Under the pieces are notes generated by a model, which did no database searches, had not been told where the DNA came from, and was given only the letters and a program-made list of their open reading frames with translations. A stretch of DNA of 64,000 nucleotides from Microbispora amethystogenes. GTDB lineage: Bacteria > Actinomycetota > Actinomycetes > Streptosporangiales > Streptosporangiaceae. Each line of letters opens with the position of its first letter. The first letter of the stretch is position 1. The translations under genes and the position numbers were made by a program. Shown here in pieces: positions 32,219 to 41,014 of this stretch. The DNA lies in NCBI RefSeq assembly GCF_016863015.1, contig NZ_BOOB01000014.1:62001-126000 (forward strand), given 5' to 3'.

Positions 32219-35077
32219 ATGAACGAACCGGCTCAGGACCCGGCATTCAGGAACCCCGCGCTTCCTCCCGCCGACCGGGTGGAGGACCTGCTCGCCAGGC
32301 TCACGCTCGACGAGAAGATCGGCCTGCTGCACCAGTACCAGGCGCCCGTCGAGCGCCTCGGGCTGCGACCCTTCCGCACCGGCACCGAGGCCCTGCACGG
32401 CCTGGCCTGGCACGGCCCGGCCACCGTGTTTCCCCAGGCCGTCGGGCTGGCCAGCACCTGGAACCCCGACCTGGTCCGCCAGGTGGGGGAGGCGGCGGGC
32501 GACGAGGTCATGGCCTTCCACCACAAGGACCCGCAGAGCGTGGGCCGCAACGTCTGGGCGCCGGTCGTCAACCCGCTGCGCGACCCCCGCTGGGGCCGCA
32601 ACGAGGAGGGCTACTCGGAGGACCCCTGGCTCACCGGCGTGATGGGCACGGCGTACGCCTGGGGCCTGCGCGGGAGCCACGAGGTGCTCAAGACGGCGCC
32701 GACGCTGAAGCACTTCCTGGGCTACAACAACGAGACCGACCGGTGCGTCACCTCCAGCGGCCTGCCGCCCCGGGTGCTGCACGAGTACGAGCTGAAGGCG
32801 TTCCGGCCCGCGCTCGAAGCGGGGGCCGCGGTGGCGGTCATGCCGTCGTACAACCTCGTCAACGGCCGCCCGGCCCACCTGTCGCCGCTGATCGGCAGCC
32901 ACCTGCGGGAGTGGGCGCCCGACGACATCCTGGTGGTCAGCGACGCCTACGCGCCGGGCAACCTCACCACGCCGCAGGGCTACCACAAGGACCTCCCCGA
33001 GGCGTACGCGCACGCGATCAAGGCCGGGCTGGACAGCTTCACCCAGGACGACGCCGACGGGGCCGCGACCCTGGGCCACATCAGGACGGCGCTCGGCCGC
33101 GGCCTGCTGACCGAGGCCGACCTCGACGCCGCCGTGCGGCACACCCTGTCGATCCGGGTGCGGCTGGGGGAGTTCGACCCCGCCACGCCGTACGACGAGA
33201 TCACCCACGAGGTGGTCAACAGCCCCGAGCACCGGCGGCTCGCACGGGAGGCCGCCCGCCAGTCGATCACGCTGCTCAAGAACGACGGGCTGCTGCCGCT
33301 GTCCGCGCCGCGCACCGTCGCGGTGATCGGCCCGCTGGCCGGCGCCCTGTTCGAGGACTGGTACAGCGGCACGCTGCCGTACCAGGTGACGGCGTTGACG
33401 GGGCTCACCGAGCGGTGCGGGACGGTCTACCACGAGGGCGTGGACCGGGTGGCACTGCGCACCGAGGGCGGCTACGTCGGAGCGTCGCCGGACCCCGGCG
33501 GCGGGCCGCTGTACGTCGGGAGCGAGCGGTCCTGCTTCGACGTGTTCGACTGGGGCGGCGGCGCGTTCGCCTTCCGGGCGTGCGCCAACGGACGCCACGT
33601 GCAGGCGGGCGAGGACGGCGTGCTCGTCAACGACCAGCCCGGCCCGAGCGGCTGGGAGGTGCGCCAGACCTTCCGGATCGAGGAGCGGCCGAGGGGCGTC
33701 GTGCTGCGCAACATCTCCTCCGGCCGGTACGTCACCGTGGCCGGCGGCGTCGTGCGGACGACCGACGACCCGGACGCCGCGTCCGTGCTGTCCGTCGAAC
33801 TGGTCGAGAGCGGCGCCGCCCGCGCGGCGGAGGCGGCGGCCGGCGCCGACGTCGCGGTCGTCGTGCTCGGCGACCACCCCCTGGTGAACGGCCGGGAGAC
33901 CGAGGACCGGACGACGCTGGCGCTGCCCGAGCGGCAGGAGACCCTGCTGAAGGCCGTCCACGCGGCCAACCCGGCGACCGTGCTGGTGATCTCCAGCGGC
34001 TACCCGTTCGCGGTCACCTGGGCGCAGGAGCACGTGCCCGCGATCGTCTGGTCGGCCCACGGCGGGCAGGAGTACGGCAACGCGCTCGCCGGCGTGCTGC
34101 TCGGCGACGACGACCCGGGCGGCCGTCTCACCCAGACCTGGTACCGCTCGGCCGCCGAACTGCCCGACCTGCTCGACTACGACGTCATCGCCTCCGACGC
34201 CACCTACCTCTACTACCGCGGCCGGCCGCTGTACCCCTTCGGGCACGGCCTGAGCTACACCCGCTTCGCCTACTCGGGCCTGGAACTGTCCACGGCGGAG
34301 GCCGGGCCGGGCGACACGGTGACGGTCCGGGTGACCGTGACCAACGAGGGCGGGCGCCCGGGGGAGGAGGTCGTGCAGGTCTACACCCGCCAGCGGCGCT
34401 CCCGGGTGAAGCAGCCACTGCGTCAGCTTCGCGGCTTCGCCAAGGTGCGCCTCGCGCCGGGCGAGAGCCGTACGGTGGAGGTGGAGGTGCCGGTCGACGA
34501 CCTGGCCTTCTGGGACGTCACGCGCGGCCGGTTCGTGGTGGAGGACGCCGCGCACACGGTGCAGGTGGGCGCGTCGTCGGGGGACATCCGGCTGTGTGCG
34601 CCGCTGCGGGTGCGGGGCGAACGGATCCCCCCGCGGGTTCTCACCGGCCGGCCACTGGACGCGGCCGGCCACGACGAGTACGACGGGGTGGTGCTGTGCG
34701 ACGCGGCGCCCGATGCCGGGGACGCCGTCCGCTCCGCCTCGCCCGGGGCCTGGATAGCCTTCCGCGACTGCGACTTCGGCGGGGAGCCGGGCGGGGACCC
34801 TGAGGGGGACCCGGTTCCCGGTGACGCGGGCCCGCGGACGTGCGCGCTCACGGTGTCGAGCGACGAGGGAGGGGTGGTCACGCTGCGGCTCGACGACCCC
34901 CTGACCGGGGAGGTGGCCGGTGCGGTCACCGTCCCGCCCACGGCTACCAGACACGATTTCGTCGGTGTGAGCACCCCCCTGGCGGGAGCGGCCGGAGTGC
35001 GCGATCTTTATGTGGTGTACGAAAGCGAGGGGGTCACGGTGAGCACGCTGGCTTTCCTCGGAGGGCTCCGCCCGTGA
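32219..35077 (+). CDS. Cytoplasmic GH3 beta-glycosidase with inserted trefoil-like domain
   Basis: 952 residues, no signal peptide. Domain order equals that of the secreted GH3 at 17819: GH3 N-domain with nucleophile D242 (VVSDAYAPGN), GH3 C-domain interrupted by a fascin-like insert (from VDRVALRTEGGYVG to SVELVESG), then PLYPFGHGLSYTRF, a fibronectin-III-like domain and a CBM6/35-like C-terminus (WIAFRDCDFGG...). It probably acts on imported beta-xylosides or beta-glucosides. ATG with GAAGGGGAAG upstream. Its stop overlaps the start of the LacI gene (GTGA). Two perfect palindromes lie in its promoter. A non-secreted enzyme keeping a binding-type module is unusual. Confidence 0.9.
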   Translation: MNEPAQDPAFRNPALPPADRVEDLLARLTLDEKIGLLHQYQAPVERLGLRPFRTGTEALHGLAWHGPATVFPQAVGLASTWNPDLVRQVGEAAGDEVMAFHHKDPQSVGRNVWAPVVNPLRDPRWGRNEEGYSEDPWLTGVMGTAYAWGLRGSHEVLKTAPTLKHFLGYNNETDRCVTSSGLPPRVLHEYELKAFRPALEAGAAVAVMPSYNLVNGRPAHLSPLIGSHLREWAPDDILVVSDAYAPGNLTTPQGYHKDLPEAYAHAIKAGLDSFTQDDADGAATLGHIRTALGRGLLTEADLDAAVRHTLSIRVRLGEFDPATPYDEITHEVVNSPEHRRLAREAARQSITLLKNDGLLPLSAPRTVAVIGPLAGALFEDWYSGTLPYQVTALTGLTERCGTVYHEGVDRVALRTEGGYVGASPDPGGGPLYVGSERSCFDVFDWGGGAFAFRACANGRHVQAGEDGVLVNDQPGPSGWEVRQTFRIEERPRGVVLRNISSGRYVTVAGGVVRTTDDPDAASVLSVELVESGAARAAEAAAGADVAVVVLGDHPLVNGRETEDRTTLALPERQETLLKAVHAANPATVLVISSGYPFAVTWAQEHVPAIVWSAHGGQEYGNALAGVLLGDDDPGGRLTQTWYRSAAELPDLLDYDVIASDATYLYYRGRPLYPFGHGLSYTRFAYSGLELSTAEAGPGDTVTVRVTVTNEGGRPGEEVVQVYTRQRRSRVKQPLRQLRGFAKVRLAPGESRTVEVEVPVDDLAFWDVTRGRFVVEDAAHTVQVGASSGDIRLCAPLRVRGERIPPRVLTGRPLDAAGHDEYDGVVLCDAAPDAGDAVRSASPGAWIAFRDCDFGGEPGGDPEGDPVPGDAGPRTCALTVSSDEGGVVTLRLDDPLTGEVAGAVTVPPTATRHDFVGVSTPLAGAAGVRDLYVVYESEGVTVSTLAFLGGLRP

Positions 35078-36075
35078 GGACCGTGACGATCGCCGACGTC
35101 GCCAAGCACGCGGGAGTCGCCGTCAGCACGGTCTCCTACGTGCTGAGCGGCAAGCGGGCGATCTCGGCGACGACCCGGCAGCGGGTCCTCGACAGCGTCC
35201 GGGTGCTCGGCTACCACCCCAACGCGGGCGCCCGCGCCCTGGCGAGCAAGCGCGCGAAGGTCATCGCGCTGGTGCTGCCGCTGCGGGCCGGCATGAACCT
35301 GCCGGTCCTCATGCAGTTCGCCACGTCGGTCGTCACCACGGCCCGCCAGTACGACCACGACGTGCTGCTGATGACGGCCGACGAGGGGCCGGACGGGCTG
35401 CACCGGGTGGCGGCGAGCGCGCTGGTGGACGGGCTCTTGCTGATGGACGTGGAGATCCACGATCCTCGCGTGCCGCTGCTGCGCCGGCTCGCCGAGCCCG
35501 CCGTGCTGATCGGTTTCCCGGCCGACCCGGAAGGGCTGACCTGCGTCGACCTCGACTTCGCCCGGGCCGGCGCGCTGTGCGCCGACCACCTGGCCGACCT
35601 CGGGCGCCGCGAGATCGTCCTGCTCGGCGCGCCGTCCGTGGTCTACGAGCGGGGCACCGGCTTCGCCGAGCGGACGATGGCCGGGTTCGCCGAGGCAGCG
35701 GCGCGGCACGGCCTGAAGGCAGGGGCCTGGCCGTGCGAGGAGTCGTTCGACGAGGTCCACGCCGCGGTGAAGCGGCTGCTCGACGAACGGCCGGGGCTTT
35801 CCGGGCTCGTCGTGCACAATGAGGCGGCCGCCGGCCATGTGCTGGGGGCTCTGCGGATCCTCGGCAGGCGGGTGCCCGAGGACGTCTCGGTGGTGGCGAT
35901 CTGCCCGGACGACATCGCCGAGCGGGCCAGCCCCGCGCTGACCTCCGTGCTCGTTCCCGCCGAGGACGTCGGGCGTCAGGCGGTCCGGCTGCTCATGGCC
36001 AAGCTGGAGGGCCAGTCCGTCCCGGAGTCGACGCTCCTCGAACCACGGTTGACGATTCGCGAAAGTTCACGATGA
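35074..36075 (+). CDS. LacI-family regulator of the GH3/GH1 operon
   Basis: 333 residues. Helix-turn-helix TIADVAKHAGVAVSTVSYVLSGKR followed by the effector-binding domain ending SPALTSVLVPAEDVGRQAV. It is placed between two glycosidase genes with four-base overlaps on both sides, so the operon encodes its own regulator. The tandem TCGAAGCGCTTCGA sites at 32102 and 32185 are the likely targets. Similar actinomycete regulators (the CebR group) respond to cellobiose-type sugars and bind a related TGGGAGCGCTCCCA palindrome; the site here differs in its outer bases, so the inducer may be another disaccharide. Confidence 0.92.
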   Translation: MRTVTIADVAKHAGVAVSTVSYVLSGKRAISATTRQRVLDSVRVLGYHPNAGARALASKRAKVIALVLPLRAGMNLPVLMQFATSVVTTARQYDHDVLLMTADEGPDGLHRVAASALVDGLLLMDVEIHDPRVPLLRRLAEPAVLIGFPADPEGLTCVDLDFARAGALCADHLADLGRREIVLLGAPSVVYERGTGFAERTMAGFAEAAARHGLKAGAWPCEESFDEVHAAVKRLLDERPGLSGLVVHNEAAAGHVLGALRILGRRVPEDVSVVAICPDDIAERASPALTSVLVPAEDVGRQAVRLLMAKLEGQSVPESTLLEPRLTIRESSR

Positions 36076-37355
36076 TCTCATTCCCCGACGGCTTCCTCTG
36101 GGGGGCCGCGACCGCGTCGTACCAGATCGAAGGAGCGGTCCACACCGACGGCCGCGTCCCCTCCATCTGGGACACCTTCTCCCACACGCCCGGCATGGTC
36201 AGCGACGGCCACACCGGCGACATGGCCTGCGACCACTACAACCGTTATCTCGAGGACGTCGAGATCATGGCGTGGCTGGGGCTCAAGGCGTACCGGTTCT
36301 CGGTGGCCTGGCCGCGCCTGGCCGACCTGGGCTTCTACGACCGGCTCGTGGACGCCCTGCTCGCCAGGGGCATCACGCCGGTGGCGACCCTCTACCACTG
36401 GGACCTGCCGCAGTCGTTGCAGGACGCGGGCGGCTGGACCAACCGGGAGACGGCCTTCCGGTTCGCCGACTACGCCGCGGCCGTGCAGTCGCGTCTCGGC
36501 GACCGCGTCGCCACCTGGACGACGCTGAACGAGCCCTGGGTGTCGGCCTTCGTGGGGTACGGCTCGGGGCGGCACGCGCCGGGCGTGACCGACCCGGCCG
36601 CCGCCTTCACCGCGGCCCACAACCTGATGCTCGCGCACGGTCTGGGCACGCAGGCCCTGCGTGCGGGGGGCGCCGAGTCGGTCTCGCTGACGCTGAACCT
36701 GACCCCGATCCTCGGCGACCCCGAGCCCGCCCGCCTGATCGACGGGCTGGCGAACCGGCTGTTCCTCGATCCGGTGCTGCGCGGCGAGTATCCCGCCGAC
36801 GTCCTCGCCCATATGGAACGCTTCACCAAGGTGAACCTGGACGACCTGCCGACGATCGCGCAGCCGATCGACGTGCTGGGCGTCAACTACTACACCGTCA
36901 ACCGGGTCGTCGCCGACCCCTCGGCGGAGGGGCACCCCGAGTATCCCGGCAGCGAGGGCATCGCCTGGGAGGACCCGCACGGGCCGGTCACCGAGATGGA
37001 CTGGGAGATCAACCCGTCCGGCCTGGAGGACCTGCTCGTACGGCTGTGGCGGGAGTATCCCGGCACGCCGCTGATGATCACGGAGAACGGGGCCGCGTTC
37101 CCCGACGGGGTGTCCGACCCCGGGCGGATCGCCTATCTCGACACCCACTTCCGGGCCGCGCGGTCGGCCATGGACCGCGGCGCCGACCTGCGCGGATACT
37201 TCGTGTGGTCGCTGCTGGACAACTTCGAGTGGGCCCGCGGCTACCACAAGAGGTTCGGCATCGTCCGCGTCGACTACGACACGCTGGAGCGCACCCCCCG
37301 CGACAGCGCCCGCTGGTACCGCGACGTCATCGCCCGCGGCGGCCTGGAGGACTGA
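36072..37355 (+). CDS. GH1 beta-glucosidase
   Basis: 427 residues, cytoplasmic. FPDGFLWGAATASYQIEGA at the N-terminus, acid/base E154 in TLNEP, nucleophile E338 in ITENG, and the ending FVWSLLDNFEWARGYHKRFG are classic family 1. It is shorter than usual (about 440-480): between SVAWPRL and GFYDRLVDALL about ten residues normally forming a PxGxGPVN loop are missing, which might alter the active-site rim. ATG overlaps the LacI stop (ATGA). With the GH3 enzyme it would hydrolyse cellobiose-like or other beta-glucosides to glucose. Confidence 0.93.
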   Translation: MISFPDGFLWGAATASYQIEGAVHTDGRVPSIWDTFSHTPGMVSDGHTGDMACDHYNRYLEDVEIMAWLGLKAYRFSVAWPRLADLGFYDRLVDALLARGITPVATLYHWDLPQSLQDAGGWTNRETAFRFADYAAAVQSRLGDRVATWTTLNEPWVSAFVGYGSGRHAPGVTDPAAAFTAAHNLMLAHGLGTQALRAGGAESVSLTLNLTPILGDPEPARLIDGLANRLFLDPVLRGEYPADVLAHMERFTKVNLDDLPTIAQPIDVLGVNYYTVNRVVADPSAEGHPEYPGSEGIAWEDPHGPVTEMDWEINPSGLEDLLVRLWREYPGTPLMITENGAAFPDGVSDPGRIAYLDTHFRAARSAMDRGADLRGYFVWSLLDNFEWARGYHKRFGIVRVDYDTLERTPRDSARWYRDVIARGGLED

Positions 37356-37394
37356 CCGGAGCGCCGGCCGGCCGGGCCTTCGGAAATCTCGTGA

Positions 37395-38453
37395 TCACAC
37401 GCTCTCCCGCGGGCCCGGCGCGGGCGGCAGCACCCGGCCGCCGAGGTGGGGGAAGACCTTCGCCACCTTGGCGGTCAGATAGTCGCCGTACGTGCCGGTG
37501 AAGGCGCGCAGGTCCAGGCCGTCCCAGCGGGGACGGCCACCGTCGCGGGCGGGCAGGGAGGGCAGCGGCGGCACCTCGCAGTCCCACCCCGGATCGAAGA
37601 AGAAGGGGAAGGACAGCCTGCCGCGCCCGGTGTGGTTGCGTACGCGGTGCGGAGTGGACCGGTAGAGGCCGCCGGTCAGCCGGTCGAGCATGTCGCCGAT
37701 GTTGCAGACCAGCGTCCCGGGGATCGGCGGCGCCTCGATCCAGCCGCGGGCCGTGTGCACCTGCAGGCCGGGATTGCCGTCCTGCAGCAGCAGGGTCAGC
37801 AGGCCGTAGTCGGTGTGCTCGCCGACCCCCCACTCGTCCGGCCCCCACCCGCCGCGTCCGGACTCGGCCGCGGGCGGGTAGTGGAAGATCCGGAACAGGA
37901 CCGTGGGCGTCGCGGTGTAACCGGAGGCGAAGTAGTCCTCCTCCAGCCCCAGGCTCAGCGCCACGCCCCGCATGACCGCCTGTCCCACGCCGGTCAGCGC
38001 GTCCATGTACGCCCGTACGGCGGAGCGCAGTTCCGGCACCTCCTCGGGATAGAGGTTGGGCCCGTGCAGCGGCCGGGGATCCTCGCGGCCGAGGTCGGCG
38101 CCGAAGTAGAGGCCCTCCTTGAGATCGGGGCGGCCGGAGGTGAGCTCGCCGCCCACGGGGAAGTATCCGCGCCAGGCCCGCCCGCCCCGGTCCATCGAGA
38201 TGCGCATCTTGTGCTCGGGCGGCAGCAGGAAGAAACGCGCGGCCGCCTCCCGGAGCAGCGCGATCAGGTCGTCCGGCACCCCGTGACCGCTGATGTAGAA
38301 GAAGCCGCTGTCGAGGCAGGCCGCCTCGATCCGGCGCGCGACACCGGCGCGCTCCCGGCCGGTGTCAGGGGTGGAGGGGCCGGTGAAAGGGCTCACGTCG
38401 ATCACCGGCAATGGTCCCGCGGTGTTGCCCGCGGGGTTGACCGCACTGTTCAT
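37395..38453 (-). CDS. Isopenicillin-N-synthase-family 2-oxoglutarate/Fe(II) oxygenase
   Basis: 352 residues. DIOX N-terminal domain (IDVSPF, then [15 protein letters not shown]), catalytic double-stranded beta-helix with iron ligands in [12 protein letters not shown] (HxD) and STPHRVRN (second His), and Arg in [10 protein letters not shown] for 2-oxoglutarate. The group includes isopenicillin N synthase, ethylene-forming enzyme and many plant-type dioxygenases; the substrate here cannot be told. No other biosynthetic genes are adjacent, so a beta-lactam role is not supported. I choose the ATG at 38453 (GAGGGAA upstream) over the longer frame. It is divergent from the histidine kinase across an AT-rich promoter region. 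Confidence 0.88.
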   Translation of the reverse strand: MNSAVNPAGNTAGPLPVIDVSPFTGPSTPDTGRERAGVARRIEAACLDSGFFYISGHGVPDDLIALLREAAARFFLLPPEHKMRISMDRGGRAWRGYFPVGGELTSGRPDLKEGLYFGADLGREDPRPLHGPNLYPEEVPELRSAVRAYMDALTGVGQAVMRGVALSLGLEEDYFASGYTATPTVLFRIFHYPPAAESGRGGWGPDEWGVGEHTDYGLLTLLLQDGNPGLQVHTARGWIEAPPIPGTLVCNIGDMLDRLTGGLYRSTPHRVRNHTGRGRLSFPFFFDPGWDCEVPPLPSLPARDGGRPRWDGLDLRAFTGTYGDYLTAKVAKVFPHLGGRVLPPAPGPRESV

Positions 38454-38645
38454 GCCTTCAGATTCCCTCATTCGGCACGCCGCCCGGAAGGTGGCTTTAC
38501 GCGCTTGCCGTTCGCGTGACACTGGGGATGATTTGCGACAATTAGGCGCGATTCTTCAAGTTTATCTCATTACATCCTAATTAAGCTATTTGGCGTAGAT
38601 TTCGGGGATGCGGTCTATAGGGCCGTATCAGGAGTAGGCGATCGG
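38454..38645. other. AT-rich divergent promoter region
   Basis: About 190 bp between the oxygenase and the histidine kinase, with a 60-bp stretch (about 38538-38600, including CATTACATCCTAATTAAGC) unusually AT-rich for this genome. It probably holds both promoters. No palindrome strong enough to call an operator is visible. Confidence 0.4.
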
Positions 38646-40034
38646 GTGGGTTTCGGGGATCGATGGACGATCAGGAGTCGTGTCGCGCTTTTCACCGGCA
38701 CGGCTGTCGCCCTGTTGTGCCTGGCGTTCTCGGCCGTGCTGGTGTGGGCGCTGCACCAGGCGGCCGGCCGGCACCTCGTCAGTGAGGTGACGGCGGCGGG
38801 TGAGCGGGTGGCCTACCAGGTGGAACGCGCCCGGGCGGGAGCCGTGCTGCCGCCCGAGCCCAAGGCCTCGAACGGGTCGGTGCAGGTGGTGGGTCCATGG
38901 GGCCGGGTGCGGGCCGCGACGCCCGACATGCGGGGCAAGGGGCCCATGGCGAGCTTCCGCCCCGATGCGCCGCAGCGCAGGGCCGTCCGGGAGGTCTGCG
39001 GCGGCGTGTTCGGCCCCGGCCACTGCCGCGTCGTGGTCGCGCAGCGGGTCTACCACGACGGCAGGGACTGGACCGTCTACAGCGCCGCGCCGGTGCGGGC
39101 CTTCGACGTCCCGCCCGGGCTGGTGGCCGGGCTGGTGGCCGGGTCCGTGCTCGTCACCGCCGCCGTCGCGTACGGTGCCCGGCGCAGTGTCAGGCGGGCG
39201 CTCCGACCGGTGAAGGCCATCCGGGACGAGCTCGACGAGATCAACACCTCCGAGTTCGGGCGGCGGGTGCCGGTCCCGGCGGACAGAGGGGAGCTCCACG
39301 CCCTCGCCCAGAGCATCAACTTCACGCTGGACCGGCTGGAGGAGACCTTCGAGCAGCAACGCCGCTTCACCTCCGACGCCTCCCACGAGCTGCGCAGCCC
39401 GATCACCGCGATCCGCGCGCAGGTGGAGGACGCGCTGCTGGCCCCCGAGGACACCGACGTACGGGAGATCGGCGAGGCCGTGCTGCGGAGCCTCGACCGC
39501 CTTCAGGCGATCGCCGCCGACCTGCTGACGCTGACCCGCCTCGACGTCGGCGCGCCGTGCGAACGCGAGCCGCTGGACCTCGGCCGGCTCGTTGCCGACG
39601 AGCTGGGCCACCGCCGGGCCGTGCACAAGATGGTCCCGCGGCTGCCCCCCGGGGTGACCGTCCGGGGCGACCGCATCCGGCTGGGCCGCCTGATCACCAG
39701 CCTGCTCGACAACGCCGACAGGCACGCCGCGTCGTCGGTGAGCCTGGAGGTGCGGCGGGACGAGTCGCCCAACGGGGACCCCCGCTTCCTGTCCGGCACC
39801 GCGGTGCTGGAGGTGCTCGACGACGGCACGGGCATCCCCGGCGACCAGCGCGAGCGGGTCTTCCAGCGGTTCACCCGCCTGGACGCCGCCCGCAGCAGGG
39901 GCGCCGGGGGCGCCGGGCTGGGCCTGCCGATCGCCCGGCAGATCGCCGAGAGCCACGGGGGCACCCTGACGATCATCGACAGCCCGCGGGGCGCCCGCTT
40001 CCTGCTGCGCCTGCCGCTGTCGCGGGAGCTCTGA
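38646..40034 (+). CDS. Orphan sensor histidine kinase
   Basis: 462 residues. First membrane helix VALFTGTAVALLCLAFSAVLVW, an external sensor of about 100 residues containing two Cys (EVCGGVFGPGHCRVV), second helix near LVAGLVAGSVLVTAAVAYG, HAMP, then dimerisation domain with phospho-acceptor H247 in SDASHELRSPITAIRAQ. The ATPase domain has DNADRHA, DDGTGIP and GGAGLGLPI. All boxes are intact. No response regulator gene is nearby, so its partner lies elsewhere. GTG start; the two stops with the next gene are convergent, eight bases apart. Its location next to the oxygenase suggests it could respond to conditions affecting that gene; inference only. Confidence 0.92.
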   Translation: MGFGDRWTIRSRVALFTGTAVALLCLAFSAVLVWALHQAAGRHLVSEVTAAGERVAYQVERARAGAVLPPEPKASNGSVQVVGPWGRVRAATPDMRGKGPMASFRPDAPQRRAVREVCGGVFGPGHCRVVVAQRVYHDGRDWTVYSAAPVRAFDVPPGLVAGLVAGSVLVTAAVAYGARRSVRRALRPVKAIRDELDEINTSEFGRRVPVPADRGELHALAQSINFTLDRLEETFEQQRRFTSDASHELRSPITAIRAQVEDALLAPEDTDVREIGEAVLRSLDRLQAIAADLLTLTRLDVGAPCEREPLDLGRLVADELGHRRAVHKMVPRLPPGVTVRGDRIRLGRLITSLLDNADRHAASSVSLEVRRDESPNGDPRFLSGTAVLEVLDDGTGIPGDQRERVFQRFTRLDAARSRGAGGAGLGLPIARQIAESHGGTLTIIDSPRGARFLLRLPLSREL

Positions 40035-40042
40035 CACCGCTC

Positions 40043-40933
40043 TCAGCGGGCGGGCGGCGCCTCGGCGCGGCTCTCCGTCGTGGTGTCGTCGTCGCGCCGC
40101 GTACGGCGCGGGCGGGGCGCGGCGGTCCGGCGGGTCGTCGTGGACGCCTGCCCGCTCGGGGGCGTCCCGGGGTCGTCGCCGGAGGGCGCGGCGTCCTTCC
40201 GGGCCGCCGGTGCGGCGGCGGAGGGAGCGGGATCGGCCGGCGCGCCGGGGGATGCCGTGCCGTCCGGGGCGTCCGTACCGGGTCGTGAGCCGGATCCTGT
40301 GCCGGATCCTGTGCCGGGTCGCGGACCGGAGGGGCGCGCCCCGGACCGCGCCGCCGTGTCCGGCGCGCCCGCCCCTGCCTCCGGACCCTCCCGGTTCTCC
40401 CGGACCTCGCCGCGAGACCCGCGGACGTCGCGGGTGTCGTGGGTCTCGCCGGGCCACGGCGGGCGCAGCGCCGCGATCACCGCGTCGGCCTCGGCGTCGG
40501 CGGCGAACTCACCGGCCGCCTCCGCCTCGCGGCGCTTGATGACGACCATGTGGTCCACCGAGACGCGGCCGCCGCCGGTGACGGCGAGCAGCACCGACGC
40601 GGCCCCCAGCGCCACGATGAGCTCGATGGCGCCGCCCGTCAGGGGCAGGCCGGCGTCACCGGCGGTGATCACGAACACGGCGAGCGCCTCGGCGAACAGC
40701 AGCAGCCCGACGGCCGGCACGGCGAGGCCCGCGATCAGCAGCGTGCCGCCCACCAGCTCGACCAGCATGGTGACGGCCGCCCAGAGATAGGGGACGGGCG
40801 CGTGGAGTTCGGTGAACTGCGCCTGGGTGGCGTTGAGGCCGGCTTCGAGCTTCTGCCAGCCGTTGGCGAAGAAGATCCCGCCGACGCCCATGCGGGCGGC
40901 CAGCGAGGCCAGGTCGTGCAAGGTTTTCTTCAC
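40043..40933 (-). CDS. DoxX-family membrane protein with long disordered tail
   Basis: 296 residues. The first ~150 form the DoxX four-helix bundle (GVGGIFFANGWQKLE, VTMLVELVGGTLLIAGLAVPAVGLLLF), a family linked to thiosulfate:quinone chemistry and redox homeostasis. The remaining ~145 residues are polar, Pro/Ala/Ser/Arg/Thr-rich and predicted disordered, including a short GTGSGTGSGS run. Most DoxX proteins lack such a tail; cytoplasmic interaction or phosphorylation is possible. GTG start after AGGATGAGAAG. Confidence 0.88.
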   Translation of the reverse strand: MKKTLHDLASLAARMGVGGIFFANGWQKLEAGLNATQAQFTELHAPVPYLWAAVTMLVELVGGTLLIAGLAVPAVGLLLFAEALAVFVITAGDAGLPLTGGAIELIVALGAASVLLAVTGGGRVSVDHMVVIKRREAEAAGEFAADAEADAVIAALRPPWPGETHDTRDVRGSRGEVRENREGPEAGAGAPDTAARSGARPSGPRPGTGSGTGSGSRPGTDAPDGTASPGAPADPAPSAAAPAARKDAAPSGDDPGTPPSGQASTTTRRTAAPRPRRTRRDDDTTTESRAEAPPAR

Positions 40934-41014
40934 GGCTTCTCATCCTGGGGGCTGGGGGGCAGCGGCTTGCCCGGATACTCTCCCCGGCCCGGCCGCCGTC
41001 ATGCGCGGACCAGG

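Noticed and set aside
31928-34954. 1008-codon frame antisense to the second GH3 gene
   Set aside because: Mirror of a well-supported gene; no recognisable protein features.
37395-38453. Beta-lactam biosynthesis gene
   Set aside because: The family is broad and there is no ACV synthetase, acyltransferase or other pathway gene nearby.
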